Assembly (NCBI RefSeq): GCF_014205215.1
Contig: NZ_JACHNC010000001.1
Coordinates: forward strand, 5,073,501 to 5,137,500
DNA: 64,000 nucleotides
Source of the DNA: Actinoplanes lobatus
GTDB lineage: Bacteria > Actinomycetota > Actinomycetes > Mycobacteriales > Micromonosporaceae
Reading direction: 5' to 3'
Shown here: positions 44,531 through 54,501 of the stretch, one piece after another
How the letters are laid out: each line of letters opens with the position of its first letter
How positions within the stretch are numbered: position 1 is the stretch's first letter
Position numbers and translations under genes: made by a program
The notes under the pieces: generated by a model
Database searches by the model: none
The model's input: the letters and a program-made list of their open reading frames with translations, nothing else
Told to the model about the DNA's origin: nothing

Positions 44531-45148
44531 ATGAGAAATTCGGGTGCCGTCGGTTCCGGGGGTGCCTACGGTGTGGGGATGTCCGTACCCGCCGCGCACG
44601 CCTCCGGGCTCCTCATGCTGCTGTCCCATCCCGCCCGGTTGCGGGCCTTCGCCGAACTGGTCCGGCACGGCCGGGACGGCTGCACCATCGCCGAGATGTC
44701 CATCCACCTGGATCTGCCGAAACCGGAGGTGGGCGAACTGCTCGGCCGGCTGGTCGGCGCGGGCGTCGCCACCGGCACCGGCGACGGCGTCTACCGCGCC
44801 GTGGCCGACGTGCTGCGCGAGGCCGCCCAGGCGCTCGACCGGGTCCAGCCGATCGCCCCGCTCCTCCGGGAGTACCCGCAGCTCAGACCGTTCTTCTCGC
44901 ACGGCCGGCTGACCAGCCTGCCACCCACCATGAGCGACCGCTACCAGCAGGCCGCCGAGCTGTTCGCCCGCTTCCTCGCGGTCGACGGCGTCCTGACCGA
45001 GCCCGAGGTGAACGACCGCATCGCAGCGGCCGCCGACGACGTGGCCGCGGTCCGCCGCATGCTGGTCGAGTCGGGCTGGCTGGAGCGCGACCGGGCCGGC
45101 ACCTCCTACGGATCCGGCCGCGTCCTCCCCACCCTGAGCAACGCCTGA
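44531..45148 (+). CDS. ArsR-like winged-helix and DUF2087 regulator
   Basis: 205 residues from the ATG at 44531 (GAGAG six bases upstream); an ATG at 44580 is possible. Winged helix at about 25-95 (LMLLSHPARLRAFAELVRHGRDGCTIAEMSIHLDLPKPEVGELLGRLVGAGV). The C-terminal DUF2087 (about 130-200) has DRYQQAAELFARFLAVDGVLTEPEVNDRI and ends GTSYGSGR. Probably a transcriptional repressor of unknown signal. Divergent from the LPMO gene with a 148-bp gap that has no recognisable operator. Confidence 0.8.
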   Translation: MRNSGAVGSGGAYGVGMSVPAAHASGLLMLLSHPARLRAFAELVRHGRDGCTIAEMSIHLDLPKPEVGELLGRLVGAGVATGTGDGVYRAVADVLREAAQALDRVQPIAPLLREYPQLRPFFSHGRLTSLPPTMSDRYQQAAELFARFLAVDGVLTEPEVNDRIAAAADDVAAVRRMLVESGWLERDRAGTSYGSGRVLPTLSNA

Positions 45149-45330
45149 CCGGCTGGAGGTCCGCGTTCCGCTTCCGGCTCCCTTTCTGATACGCGGGTCC
45201 TCGTCCCGCCTTTTCCGGGTCGTCCCGTCCGGTCGGCGCGATCTCGCTGCCTACCGCGGCCTTTGCCGCGCCGGCCGGGCGTAGATCGGTGCCCGGGCAG
45301 GCCGGCCCGGTCGCCGCCACCGGATCTGCC

Positions 45331-45595
45331 GCCGCGCCGGGTGGAAACGGGGCTTTCGCCGGGAACAGATGCCCGCTTCGTCGCTTTGCATGCCGACGCT
45401 CTGCGATCTTGAACGATTGGACACCCGAGAGAGTCTTCTTCTTGGGTGTTTGCGGTTCTCCGTCAAGCGCCCGGTCGGGCGAACCACCAAATGGGGGCGC
45501 CGTCCGCCGCGCTGGGCGGAAATGGGGCTTTCGCCAGAAAAAGGCGCCCGTTTCGCCCTCTTTGCCCGCCGCTGTTGTGCGATCTTGAACGATTT
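45331..45595. repeat. Two direct repeats of about 90 bp inside the element
   Basis: Copy 1 at 45331-45418 and copy 2 at 45506-45595 share GCCGCGC-GG-GGAAA-GGGGCTTTCGCC (gaps are differences), a middle rich in CCCG-TTCG, and the final GCGATCTTGAACGATT. Between them lies a smaller inverted repeat ACACCC/GGGTGT (45421-45450). Confidence 0.65.
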
Positions 45596-45632
45596 ACCAC
45601 CGCCTCGGGTGGTAAATCGTTCAAGATCGCAC
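45577..45632. repeat. 25-bp perfect hairpin, 6-base loop
   Basis: Left arm 45577-45601 (begins GTGCGATCTTGAACGATTTA) pairs without mismatch with 45608-45632 around GCCTCG. It is AT-richer than its surroundings and is the centre of the larger inverted element. Confidence 0.8.
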
Positions 45633-45969
45633 CGGGTGACGCGTCCGCAGCGCCACCACCCGCCCGGCGCGATCGGCGTGACGGCCGGGACCACCCCCCG
45701 GTTGCCTGGCGAGCACAACCGTGACCACCCGCCTGGCGGGAGCGGCGGGCCTGGCGGGCAGAAAGCGCAACACCCACCCGGAGCGAGCGGCAGCACGTGC
45801 GGGAGTGTCCCACCGATCTACGCCCGGCGGGCGCGGCACAGGCTGTAGTGGGCAGCGAGCGCGCGCCGACCGGACGGAACGGCCCCGGCAAGGCGGGACA
45901 GCGACACGCGTACCAGAAAAGAAGCGGAAGCGAAACGCGGACCTTGACCACAAAGGCCGGCCGGGGGCC

Positions 45970-46235
45970 AGTCGTGGGTGACGTTCAAGGGGGCGGCGGA
46001 GCGGGGGACGATCGCCGGCGTGGCGACGGCGAGGACGGCGGTCGCGACCCCGAGTACGCCCAGGGCCGGGCGCAGGCCGCCGAAGGCGCCGGACAGGCCG
46101 GTGATCAGGACCGGGGAGAGGAATTCGCCGATGAACAGGGTGCCGGTCCACAGGCCGGTGCCCCGGCCGCGTTCGGCGAAGGACAGCCCGTTGGTGGCCC
46201 AGGTGAGCAGCACCGGCAGTAGCAGGCCGGTGCCC
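45970..46235 (-). pseudogene. MFS transporter remnant (C-terminal three helices)
   Basis: The minus strand encodes LLLPVLLTWATNGL, then GTGLWTGTLFIGEFLSPVLI and GVLGVATAVLAVATPAIV, which match the last membrane helices of an MFS permease. No N-terminal part exists upstream: beyond 46235 the sequence turns into an unrelated cyclase remnant on the other strand. The frame runs on downstream into the right arm of the inverted-repeat element without its own natural stop. So both ends are lost and the gene is dead. Confidence 0.7.
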
Positions 46236-46266
46236 GGAGGGCTCCGTCGCCGCGCAACGATGTTCC

Positions 46267-46722
46267 ACCTGGGGGCGGTGGGGCGCGGACGACGTACGCG
46301 GAACCATGAACTTCCTGACCCCCGGCAAGCGCAGGGAGGCCGCCGCGCTGATCCGCCGCGGCGTCTCCTTCTCGCTGTCGCAGTCGTTCGACGCGAACGG
46401 GCCGCAGAAAGGCTGGCGGCGGCGCACCAACCCGGTGCACACCATGCTCGACACCGGCACCCTGCACCACACCGAGATCGCGGCGATCGCCACCGACACG
46501 TGGGGCTTCGAGGTGCGGCCCAACGAGTTCGACGACGCCTTTCAGCCGCTGCATCAGGTGTCCATCCCGCACATCGGCCTGTTCATCGCCGAGATGTGGG
46601 ACCTGGACGCGCTCGCTCTCGACTGCGCGTCCGACGGGGTCTACGAGTTCTGGCTGACCGCGGCGCCGCTGCCGATCACCGGGGCGGTCGGCTCACCGGT
46701 GAACCCGATAGCCGTCAAATAG
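46267..46722 (+). pseudogene. Cyclase-family (kynurenine formamidase-like) gene with internal deletion
   Basis: The translation begins TWGRWGADDVRGTMNFLTP, a cyclase-family N-terminus, but without an upstream start; the first ATG is at 46306. It continues to NPVHTMLDTGT and then jumps directly to LHHTEIAAIATDTWGFEVRP and a normal C-terminus ending VGSPVNPIAVK. From memory of the family about 170 residues are missing in frame, including the metal-binding GHxxD and HxGTHxDxP-type region. The remaining 138-codon frame cannot be catalytic. Together with the MFS remnant it marks a deletion-prone spot. Confidence 0.75.
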
Positions 46723-46744
46723 GTCGCGGGGCGGGCCCGCGGAC

Positions 46745-47062
46745 TCAGGCGGTGGCGGCCACCGAGTCCGCGGGGGCCTCTCGGCGCCGGGCCACCCAGC
46801 GCTCGAAGATCAGTGTGGTGAGCGGCGGAATCGACGCCGCCAGGCCGAACAGGGTGCGCCACGGCGACCACCGCTCGGCGCGCGCCACCCACAGCGTGGC
46901 CACCAGGTAGGCGACGAACAGCGCCCCGTGCAGCCGGCCGAACAGCCACACACCCGCCTCGGTGGTCTCGGTGACGTGCTTCAGATACATCCCGACGAGC
47001 AGGCCCGTCCACGAGAACGCCTCGGCGATCGCGGTGATCCTGAAGATCCGGAACGGCTGCAC
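46745..47062 (-). CDS. DUF3817 membrane protein
   Basis: 105 residues, three membrane helices. FRITAIAEAFSWTGLLVGMYLKH and FGRLHGALFVAYLVATL are typical of DUF3817 (YdzA-like) proteins of unknown function, often near flavin or lipid enzymes. Convergent with the cyclase remnant, 22 bp from its stop. Confidence 0.85.
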   Translation of the reverse strand: MQPFRIFRITAIAEAFSWTGLLVGMYLKHVTETTEAGVWLFGRLHGALFVAYLVATLWVARAERWSPWRTLFGLAASIPPLTTLIFERWVARRREAPADSVAATA

Positions 47063-47195
47063 GTGTGACTCCTCTTCCCCGTCGGCCCACGGAGACTACG
47101 GCCGCGAAGATGAGCGTTTGCTGTGGGGATGACCCGTCCCTTTCCGGGTATCTCGCCAGGCGTTCCATCCAACCTTTCCACCGAGGGGGCCAGCC

Positions 47196-47750
47196 GTGCC
47201 GGACATCGTGGAGATCATCAAACAGCAGCACCGGCAGGTCGAGGATCTGCTCACCCGGGCCGAAGAGGGAGGCGCCGACCGGGCCGAACTGATGCAGGCG
47301 GTGGCCCGGATGCTCCTGCCACACTCCGAGGCCGAGGAGGACTTCGTCTACCCGGCCATCCGCGACCTGGCCGCCGACGAGGGCGAAGAGGTCAAGGACG
47401 GCACCACCGAACACCACCAGGTCGAGGAGATGCTGCAGAACCTCCTCCGCGGCGACCCCGGCGACCCCGGGTACGGCGGCACGATCGCGGCCATCGCGGG
47501 CGAGTTGCGCCACCACGTACAGGAAGAGGAGGAGGACCTGCTCCCGGTCCTGGAGCAGCGGCTGGCCGACGACGAGCGCGAGGAGATGGGCCGCCGCTTC
47601 GCCGAGGCCACGATGAGCTCCCTCCCGGACGGCGGCGACCACCATGCCGCCACCCGTAGAGAGCTGTACGAGAAGGCGAAGGAGCAGCACATCACGGGCC
47701 GCTCCCGGATGAGCAAGCAGGAACTGGCCGAAGCCGTCGGCGAATCCTGA
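47196..47750 (+). CDS. Hemerythrin HHE-domain protein with C-terminal helical tail
   Basis: 184 residues, GTG start behind GAGGGG. HHE cation-binding four-helix bundle at about 1-140: IIKQQHRQVEDLL, LLPHSEAEEDFVYP, TEHHQVEEMLQNLL and LRHHVQEEEEDLLPVL supply the His and Glu ligands of a diiron site. The tail (about 150-184, TRRELYEKAKEQHITGRSRM then SKQELAEAVG) resembles ChaB or Rho-N type helical motifs. Likely oxygen, iron or nitric oxide stress sensing. It lies alone, divergent from the DUF3817 gene. Confidence 0.88.
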   Translation: MPDIVEIIKQQHRQVEDLLTRAEEGGADRAELMQAVARMLLPHSEAEEDFVYPAIRDLAADEGEEVKDGTTEHHQVEEMLQNLLRGDPGDPGYGGTIAAIAGELRHHVQEEEEDLLPVLEQRLADDEREEMGRRFAEATMSSLPDGGDHHAATRRELYEKAKEQHITGRSRMSKQELAEAVGES

Positions 47751-48494
47751 TTCCCCGGGGTGGGCCGGTCGCATCGTCCCGCCCCAAAACGATCGTTAAT
47801 CGTGCGCCCTGCAAATTCACTCATCCATTCGGAGTGGCAAATTCCCGCCATCCGCTGCCACCATGTGCACAAGGTGGGGTGGGGGAGAGGCGGTCCCGGC
47901 GATGAAAGAAGGCGGAGAGGCCCCGGAAAGGATGATCACGGCCGTTCGGCTGTTCTGGTGGATGGCGGCGGTCGCGCTGGGCACCGTGCTGACGCTCGCC
48001 GCCGGGGTCGGCGTGGCCGTTCTGCTGGGCCGGCAGGGTGATGCGGCGGACTGGGCGAAGTGGAGCAACGTCGGTCAGACCTTCGGCGTGCTGAGCTCGA
48101 TCATCAGCGGCCTGGCGCTGGTGGTCCTGGTCGGCACCGGGCGGATGCAGTTCCAGGAGATGCGCGAGCAACGGCGCGAGCTCGAACAGCAGCGGCATTT
48201 GCACGTGCAGCAGGGTTCGGAATTGCAGCGATCCGCTGAGGCGAATCTCGGGCTGCTCCACTTCGAGATCATCAAATTGGCCATAAACGACCGCTCACTG
48301 GCCGCGGTGTGGCCAGAATTCGGCCCGGACGTCTCGCCTGAGAAGAACCGTCAACTGCTCTACGCCAACCTCATCTATCAGCTCCAGCGGATCTCGCTCG
48401 TGGTCACCGAGAACAGCCGTCAGGAAATGCTGGAGATGATGCGGTACCTGTTCACCAGCCCGCTGATGCGGGAGTACTGGCGGCTCGGCGAGTA

Positions 48495-48504
48495 CGCCCG
48501 CTCC
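48495..48504. repeat. Target site duplication, left copy
   Basis: CGCCCGCTCC lies immediately before the IS left end and is repeated exactly at 49871-49880 after the right end. A 10-bp duplication is in the range known for the ISAs1 family. Confidence 0.92.
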
Positions 48505-48582
48505 CAGGGCGATTGCGTAGTCCGAAGGAGGACGTCTGAACTGGGGTTTCATGAGATGAGTGGCCTCTGTGGAGGCGAAGGT

Positions 48583-48652
48583 GGCGGGTGAGATCACATC
48601 GGTGATCATGAAGTTCTCTACGCCGCACGAAGCTCCGAGGACCTCACCCGCC
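48583..48652 (+). promoter_or_regulatory. Leader hairpin sequestering the transposase start
   Basis: GGCGGGTGAG (48583-48592) pairs perfectly with CTCACCCGCC (48643-48652), whose last base is one nucleotide before the ATG at 48654. In transcripts entering from outside the IS this stem would mask the ribosome site, a known way to limit transposase made by read-through. The function is inferred. Confidence 0.5.
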
Positions 48653-48653
48653 G

Positions 48654-49865
48654 ATGGCATCATCTCTCATCACCGCACTGACCGTCACGACACCCCACGC
48701 CATCGGCGCACCCGCACTGATCACCGACGGTGAACACAACGGGTTGCTGCACGCGCTCGCAAAGGTTCCGGATCCACGTGACCCACGAGGAATCCGCTAC
48801 CCGCTGGCCGCGGTACTGGCAGTCGCGGTCTGCGCGGTCATAGCCGGCGCATCATCATTCGCGGCGATCACCGACTGGCTCCATGACCTCGACGAACACG
48901 CCCGCAACCGGCTCGGCTTCGGCAATGCCGTTCCCGCTTCGACAACGATGTGGCGACTACTGATCCGTCTCGACCCGACCCTGCTTGCCGCCGTTCTCGC
49001 AGGCTGGCTGCACACCCGAACCGACCCGCCGGGCCCACCACCACGCCGGTACCGCCGGGTGATCGCGATCGACGGCAAGACCCTGCGCGGCGCCCGCCTC
49101 GGCGACGGCCGTCAGGTCCACCTGATGTCCGCCCTGGACACCGCCACCGGGATTGTGCTCGCCCAGGTCACCGTGGACACGAAAAGCAACGAGATCACGT
49201 CGTTCGCACCGCTGCTCGACGCCGTCGAAACGGTCCTCGGAACCCTCGCCGGAGTCCTGTTCATCGCCGACGCCCTGCACACCCAAACCAGGCACGCCGA
49301 CGAGGTCACCATCCGCCAGGCACACCTGCTCGTCCAGGTGAAAGGTAACCAGCCGACCCTGTTCAAGCAGCTCAAACGGCTTCCCTGGGCACAGATCCCG
49401 GTCGGTGACCGGACCCGCGACCGCGGACACGGCCGCCGCGAGACCCGCACCGTCAAAGCCGTCACCGTCGCCACGCCCGGCGGCATCACCTTCCCCCACG
49501 CCCAGCAGGCCGTCCGGATCACCCGGACCCGCATCATCGCAGGCAGGAGCAGCCGAGAAACCGCCTACCTGACCGTGTCCCTACCCGCAGGCCAAGCCCT
49601 GCCCCGCGACCTGCAAACCTGGATCCGCCGGCACTGGCACATCGAGAACCGCCTCCATCACGTCCGCGACGTGACGTTCCGTGAAGACCAACACCAAGCC
49701 CGGACCGGAACCGGACCCGCCGTCATCGCGACCCTACGTAACACTGCGATCGGCTGGCACCGCACCACCGGCGCCACCAACATCGCCCGCGCCACCCGTC
49801 AAGCCAACCGCCGGTCAAACGACCTGATCACCGCAGTGACCAGCAGCTATCCGAGAACGCAATGA
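48654..49865 (+). CDS. ISAs1-family DDE transposase
   Basis: 403 residues, intact. N-terminal HTH-like region with FAKVPDPRDPRGIRYPLAAVLAV-type start (here LAKVPDPRDPRGIRYPLA), then the DDE core: first Asp in VIAIDGKTLRGA, second Asp in VLFIADALHTQ, and the Glu in RRHWHIENRLHHVRDVTFRED. The H-repeat-associated type is typical of ISAs1. It ends 5 bp before the IS right end. All catalytic residues are present, so the element is probably active. Confidence 0.95.
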   Translation: MASSLITALTVTTPHAIGAPALITDGEHNGLLHALAKVPDPRDPRGIRYPLAAVLAVAVCAVIAGASSFAAITDWLHDLDEHARNRLGFGNAVPASTTMWRLLIRLDPTLLAAVLAGWLHTRTDPPGPPPRRYRRVIAIDGKTLRGARLGDGRQVHLMSALDTATGIVLAQVTVDTKSNEITSFAPLLDAVETVLGTLAGVLFIADALHTQTRHADEVTIRQAHLLVQVKGNQPTLFKQLKRLPWAQIPVGDRTRDRGHGRRETRTVKAVTVATPGGITFPHAQQAVRITRTRIIAGRSSRETAYLTVSLPAGQALPRDLQTWIRRHWHIENRLHHVRDVTFREDQHQARTGTGPAVIATLRNTAIGWHRTTGATNIARATRQANRRSNDLITAVTSSYPRTQ

Positions 49866-49870
49866 CCCTG

Positions 49871-49880
49871 CGCCCGCTCC
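49871..49880. repeat. Target site duplication, right copy
   Basis: Exact copy of CGCCCGCTCC at 48495-48504, directly after the IS right end and in frame with the DUF6082 coding remainder. Confidence 0.92.
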
Positions 49881-50066
49881 TCCCTGGCGCCCGGATCGGA
49901 GGAGTTCCTGCTGGCGCAGGCGGTGGACCGGTTGTGGCGTGACTACGAGGCGGTCGCCAACGGCGAGCGGCGAACGGAGCACGGCCACCACCGGGTGGCC
50001 CGCCCGGTCGTGGCCGTGGAGGATCTGGGTGAACCGGAAGCCGCCTGACCGGCGGCCCCGGCGCGT

Positions 50067-50303
50067 TCAGGCGTTCGGGATGTCCGCGCGCGCCGCCACG
50101 ATCGTGGCGCGGGACACCACGACGATCTTCTCGTAGTCCGCGACGCCCGCGTCCGCGGGCAGTTTGTCCCTCAATTCGGCGGTGCGGTCGGTGCCGATGA
50201 CGGCGAAGTCGCCGTCGGCGAGTTCGAAGATGTCCGGGCAGGTGGCGTTGGACAGGCTGCCGCGCTGCCGTGGAGAGAGACCGAGACGCCGAACGATTTC
50301 CAC
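50067..50303 (-). CDS. Small conserved actinomycete protein, unknown function
   Basis: 78 residues; the GTG at 50303 is chosen for AGGAG seven bases upstream. Sequence includes LGLSPRQRGSLSNATCPDIF, ELADGDFAVIGTDRT and a final EKIVVVSRATIVAARADIP. I recall similar short proteins near XRE/DUF397-type regulators in actinomycetes but cannot name a family. A 16-bp perfect palindrome lies 58 bp upstream of its start. Function not assignable. Confidence 0.7.
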   Translation of the reverse strand: MEIVRRLGLSPRQRGSLSNATCPDIFELADGDFAVIGTDRTAELRDKLPADAGVADYEKIVVVSRATIVAARADIPNA

Positions 50304-50360
50304 TCTTGTGCTCCTGAGGTCCGGGGGTGTCATTCCCCCTGACCAACTCTATGCCAGAAA

Positions 50361-50376
50361 ATCCGACATGTCGGAT
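50361..50376. promoter_or_regulatory. 16-bp perfect palindrome, likely operator
   Basis: ATCCGACATGTCGGAT is fully self-complementary, in an AT-richer stretch (50335-50400) ahead of the 78-residue protein gene. Its position and symmetry suit a dimeric repressor operator; the regulator is not known. Confidence 0.6.
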
Positions 50377-50523
50377 AAATGCCACAAGAGATTGGTGGGG
50401 CTAGGCTACCAATGCCCGATCGGGTGGGTGACGGCCGTCTCAGTCGAAGTAATCCAGTTCCCGCGTGACGGCGCCGGATCGCCGGATAATCGAGGGGTGG
50501 GGGAAGCGAGATCATCGGAGCGG

Positions 50524-50775
50524 ATGCGGCCGTGCCGTCGCTGTGGCCAGCCCACCCGGGTGGACCGCATGATCCAGGGGTACGGGCGCAACTGTGCCGC
50601 CATCATGGGCCTGATCGGGAGTTCGGTGGACACCGGGCACTCCGGTCCGGACCTGTTCGACCTCCTGGAGATCGAGCCGGAGGACAGCTGCGACGGCTGG
50701 GACCGGCCGGCCGACGCCGGGATCGCTATCTCTCGCCGACGCCGCCCAGGGTCACGAATCGGGCGGGGTCGCTGA
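50524..50775 (+). CDS. Small Cys-rich (zinc-ribbon-like) protein
   Basis: 83 residues. CRRCGQPTRVDRMIQGYGRNC supplies a CxxC and a later Cys, as in DUF6011-like zinc ribbons, followed by GPDLFDLLEIEPEDSCDGWDRP and a basic tail (SRRRRPGSRIGRGR). ATG 50524 follows GGAGCGG; a GTG at 50497 would add nine residues. Possibly a nucleic-acid-binding or adaptor protein. The last 50 bp overlap the convergent methyltransferase gene. Confidence 0.6.
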   Translation: MRPCRRCGQPTRVDRMIQGYGRNCAAIMGLIGSSVDTGHSGPDLFDLLEIEPEDSCDGWDRPADAGIAISRRRRPGSRIGRGR

Positions 50776-51523
50776 CCGGCTCGTCGTCCGGGTCGGGCCG
50801 CCATTCCGGGCAGTAGACGAGGCCGGGCTCCACCAGCCGCCAGCCCGTGAAGAGCCGTTCCACCTCGCCGGTTCTGCGCGGTGTCAGTGGTGTCTCGGTG
50901 CGGTTGTAGAGCGCGGTGAACCGCTCCGTCAGTTCGGCGTGGTCGCTGGGCGTGACGTGTGAGATCGCGAGGATGCTGCCGGGTGCGGCCGCCTCCCGGT
51001 ACCCGGCCAGCGCCGTGTCCAGGGCCGGCCCGTCCGGCAGGAAGTGCAGGACGTTGCTCAGGAGCACGGCGATCGGCTGGTTCAGGTCCAGCAGATCCCG
51101 GACCTCCGGTTCGTCCAGCAGGGCGGCGGGCCGCAGCAGGTCGGCGCGCACGGCCGCGGCCGCCGGGTCGCCGTCGACCTGATGGCGGGCGTACAGGACG
51201 GCGGTGGGATCGATGTCGGCGTAGACCACCCGGGCGTCGGGGGCCACCTCCCGGGCCACCTCGTGCACGTTGCACACGCTCGGGATGCCGGCGCCGAGGT
51301 CGAGGAACTGCCGGATGCCCCGCCCGGCCGCGTACCGGACCGCGCGGCGCAGGAAGGCCCGGTTGGCGCGGGCGATCGCCGGGGTGTCGGGCAGCAGCTC
51401 GATGGCCCGGGCGGCCACGGCACGGTCCGAGGCGAAGTTGTGGGTGCCGCCCAGGAAGGCGTCGGCGATACGGGCCGTGCTGGGCCGGTTCGGGTCGATG
51501 GGCGGCTCTGCTGCGGTGCTCAC
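50726..51523 (-). CDS. SAM-dependent methyltransferase, Methyltransf_19 (DUF574) family
   Basis: 265 residues. Family signature opening DPNRPSTARIADAFLGGTHNFASDR, then IRQFLDLGAGIPSVCNVHEVA (motif I), RVVYADIDPTAVLYARH (motif II) and IAVLLSNVLHFLPDG. The HEVA/NTHEVA SAM-loop variant is typical of this actinomycete family, whose substrates are unknown and which is expanded near kinases and regulators. A second member is at 54502-55290. Divergent from the hybrid kinase gene with a 79-bp gap. Confidence 0.9.
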   Translation of the reverse strand: MSTAAEPPIDPNRPSTARIADAFLGGTHNFASDRAVAARAIELLPDTPAIARANRAFLRRAVRYAAGRGIRQFLDLGAGIPSVCNVHEVAREVAPDARVVYADIDPTAVLYARHQVDGDPAAAAVRADLLRPAALLDEPEVRDLLDLNQPIAVLLSNVLHFLPDGPALDTALAGYREAAAPGSILAISHVTPSDHAELTERFTALYNRTETPLTPRRTGEVERLFTGWRLVEPGLVYCPEWRPDPDDEPVSDPARFVTLGGVGER

Positions 51524-51602
51524 ACTGAATACGTTCCCTGATTACCCCAACCTCATGCCCGAAATATCCGGACAGAAGTACCGTGGAGGGCGGGAGGCAT
51601 CG

Positions 51603-53879
<2,277 letters not shown>

Positions 53880-53885
53880 CCCGGC

Positions 53886-54350
53886 TCAACCGGTGGCGTC
53901 GACGATCCAGCCGATGCACGCGCAGACACCCAGCGTGACCGCGGTTACCAGGAGCGCCCACGCGGCCACCGCCCCCGGGTACCGCTGCGGAGGAGCGCCG
54001 AGCGCCCCGTGCAGGAAGGACAGCAGGGGCGCCCGGTACTCCAGCTCGACGGTCCGGCCCGGCAGCGCGAGCACCGTGACGTCGGCGGCGCCGATCCGGG
54101 ACGGGATCAGGTACGGCACGTGGACGTGCACGTGGTGCTCCCCGGACCCCACCGACTGCACGAACCGTCCCCAGCCGGCCGGCACCGCCTGCCCGTCGAT
54201 CTCCAGCACCGGGGTGTAGAGCCGCAGCAGGAAGGCGAGCGGCGCGTACCGCAGAGTGACCGCGATCGACGCGCCACCGTTGCGGCGCGGCGGATCGTCC
54301 GGCGGGAAGCCGGGGGAGAAGGGCCGATAGGGCGGGGCTTGTACGGCCAA
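53886..54350 (-). CDS. Unrecognised protein with C-terminal membrane anchor
   Basis: 154 residues from a TTG at 54350 (AAAGGG upstream). Pro-rich N-terminus (APPYRPFSPGFPPDDPP), a beta-rich middle (SIAVTLRYAPLAFLLRLYTPVLEIDG, HHVHVHVPYLIPSRIGAADVTV, TVELEYRAP), then one membrane helix near the end (AAWALLVTAVTLGVCACIGWIV). The family is unknown to me. The stop is 6 bp from the convergent hybrid kinase gene. Confidence 0.55.
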   Translation of the reverse strand: MAVQAPPYRPFSPGFPPDDPPRRNGGASIAVTLRYAPLAFLLRLYTPVLEIDGQAVPAGWGRFVQSVGSGEHHVHVHVPYLIPSRIGAADVTVLALPGRTVELEYRAPLLSFLHGALGAPPQRYPGAVAAWALLVTAVTLGVCACIGWIVDATG

Positions 54351-54501
54351 CGCTGAACCCTTTCCGAACGTCGCCCGGGCAGGATATGCCGCGATCCGCC
54401 GGCGGGGAAACCCGAGACGATCCACTGTGGACCACGACGGATCTCGATTCCGGCTAGGATGATCGCGGCCCGATCGCGCTCCCATTCCCGGAGGATGCCC
54501 C

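Larger units (their letters stand above)
45156..45942. repeat. About 790-bp inverted-repeat element (noncoding)
   Basis: Arms of about 130 bp, 45156-45290 and 45812-45942, are inverted copies with many long matches, for example GGTCCGCGTT, CCGTCCGGTCGGCGCG and GGGCGTAGATCGGTG. The interior holds two direct repeats of about 90 bp (45331-45418 and 45506-45595) that each end in TGCGATCTTGAACGATT, and a perfect 25-bp hairpin at 45577-45632. No protein-like frame. The right arm runs into the remnant of an MFS gene. A part-copy of the arm lies at 42199-42253. It looks like a nonautonomous mobile or structured repeat. Confidence 0.7.
48505..49870 (+). mobile_element. ISAs1-family insertion sequence, 1366 bp
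   Basis: Complete element. Left end CAGGGCGATTGCGTAGTCCG (48505-48524) and the complement of the right end CAGGGTCATTGCGTTCTCGG (49851-49870) agree in 15 of 20 positions. It is bounded by a perfect 10-bp target duplication (48495-48504 and 49871-49880), so the insertion is recent. One transposase gene fills it. A 10-bp hairpin in its leader (48583-48592 with 48643-48652) ends one base before the transposase ATG. Confidence 0.93.
47902..50048 (+). pseudogene. DUF6082-family membrane protein gene split by ISAs1-type insertion
   Basis: Left part 47902-48504 and right part 49881-50048. Joining 48504 to 49881 with one target copy removed restores one frame: EYWRLGEYARS then SLAPGSEEFLLAQAV, ending at TGA 50046-50048, for about 256 residues in total. 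N-terminal helices at about 10-70 (TAVRLFWWMAAVALGTVLTLA) and a coiled, Glu/Arg-rich stretch precede the LLHFEIIKLAIND and LLYANLIYQLQRISLVV core of DUF6082. Without repair the left part now runs 29 codons into the IS. Start ATG 47902 follows GGGGGAGAGG; 47863 and 47932 are alternatives. Confidence 0.8.

Noticed and set aside
45288..45951. Several 80-180 codon frames inside the inverted-repeat element
   Set aside because: They cross the arms and the hairpin, read different frames in repeated units, and show no protein-like composition.
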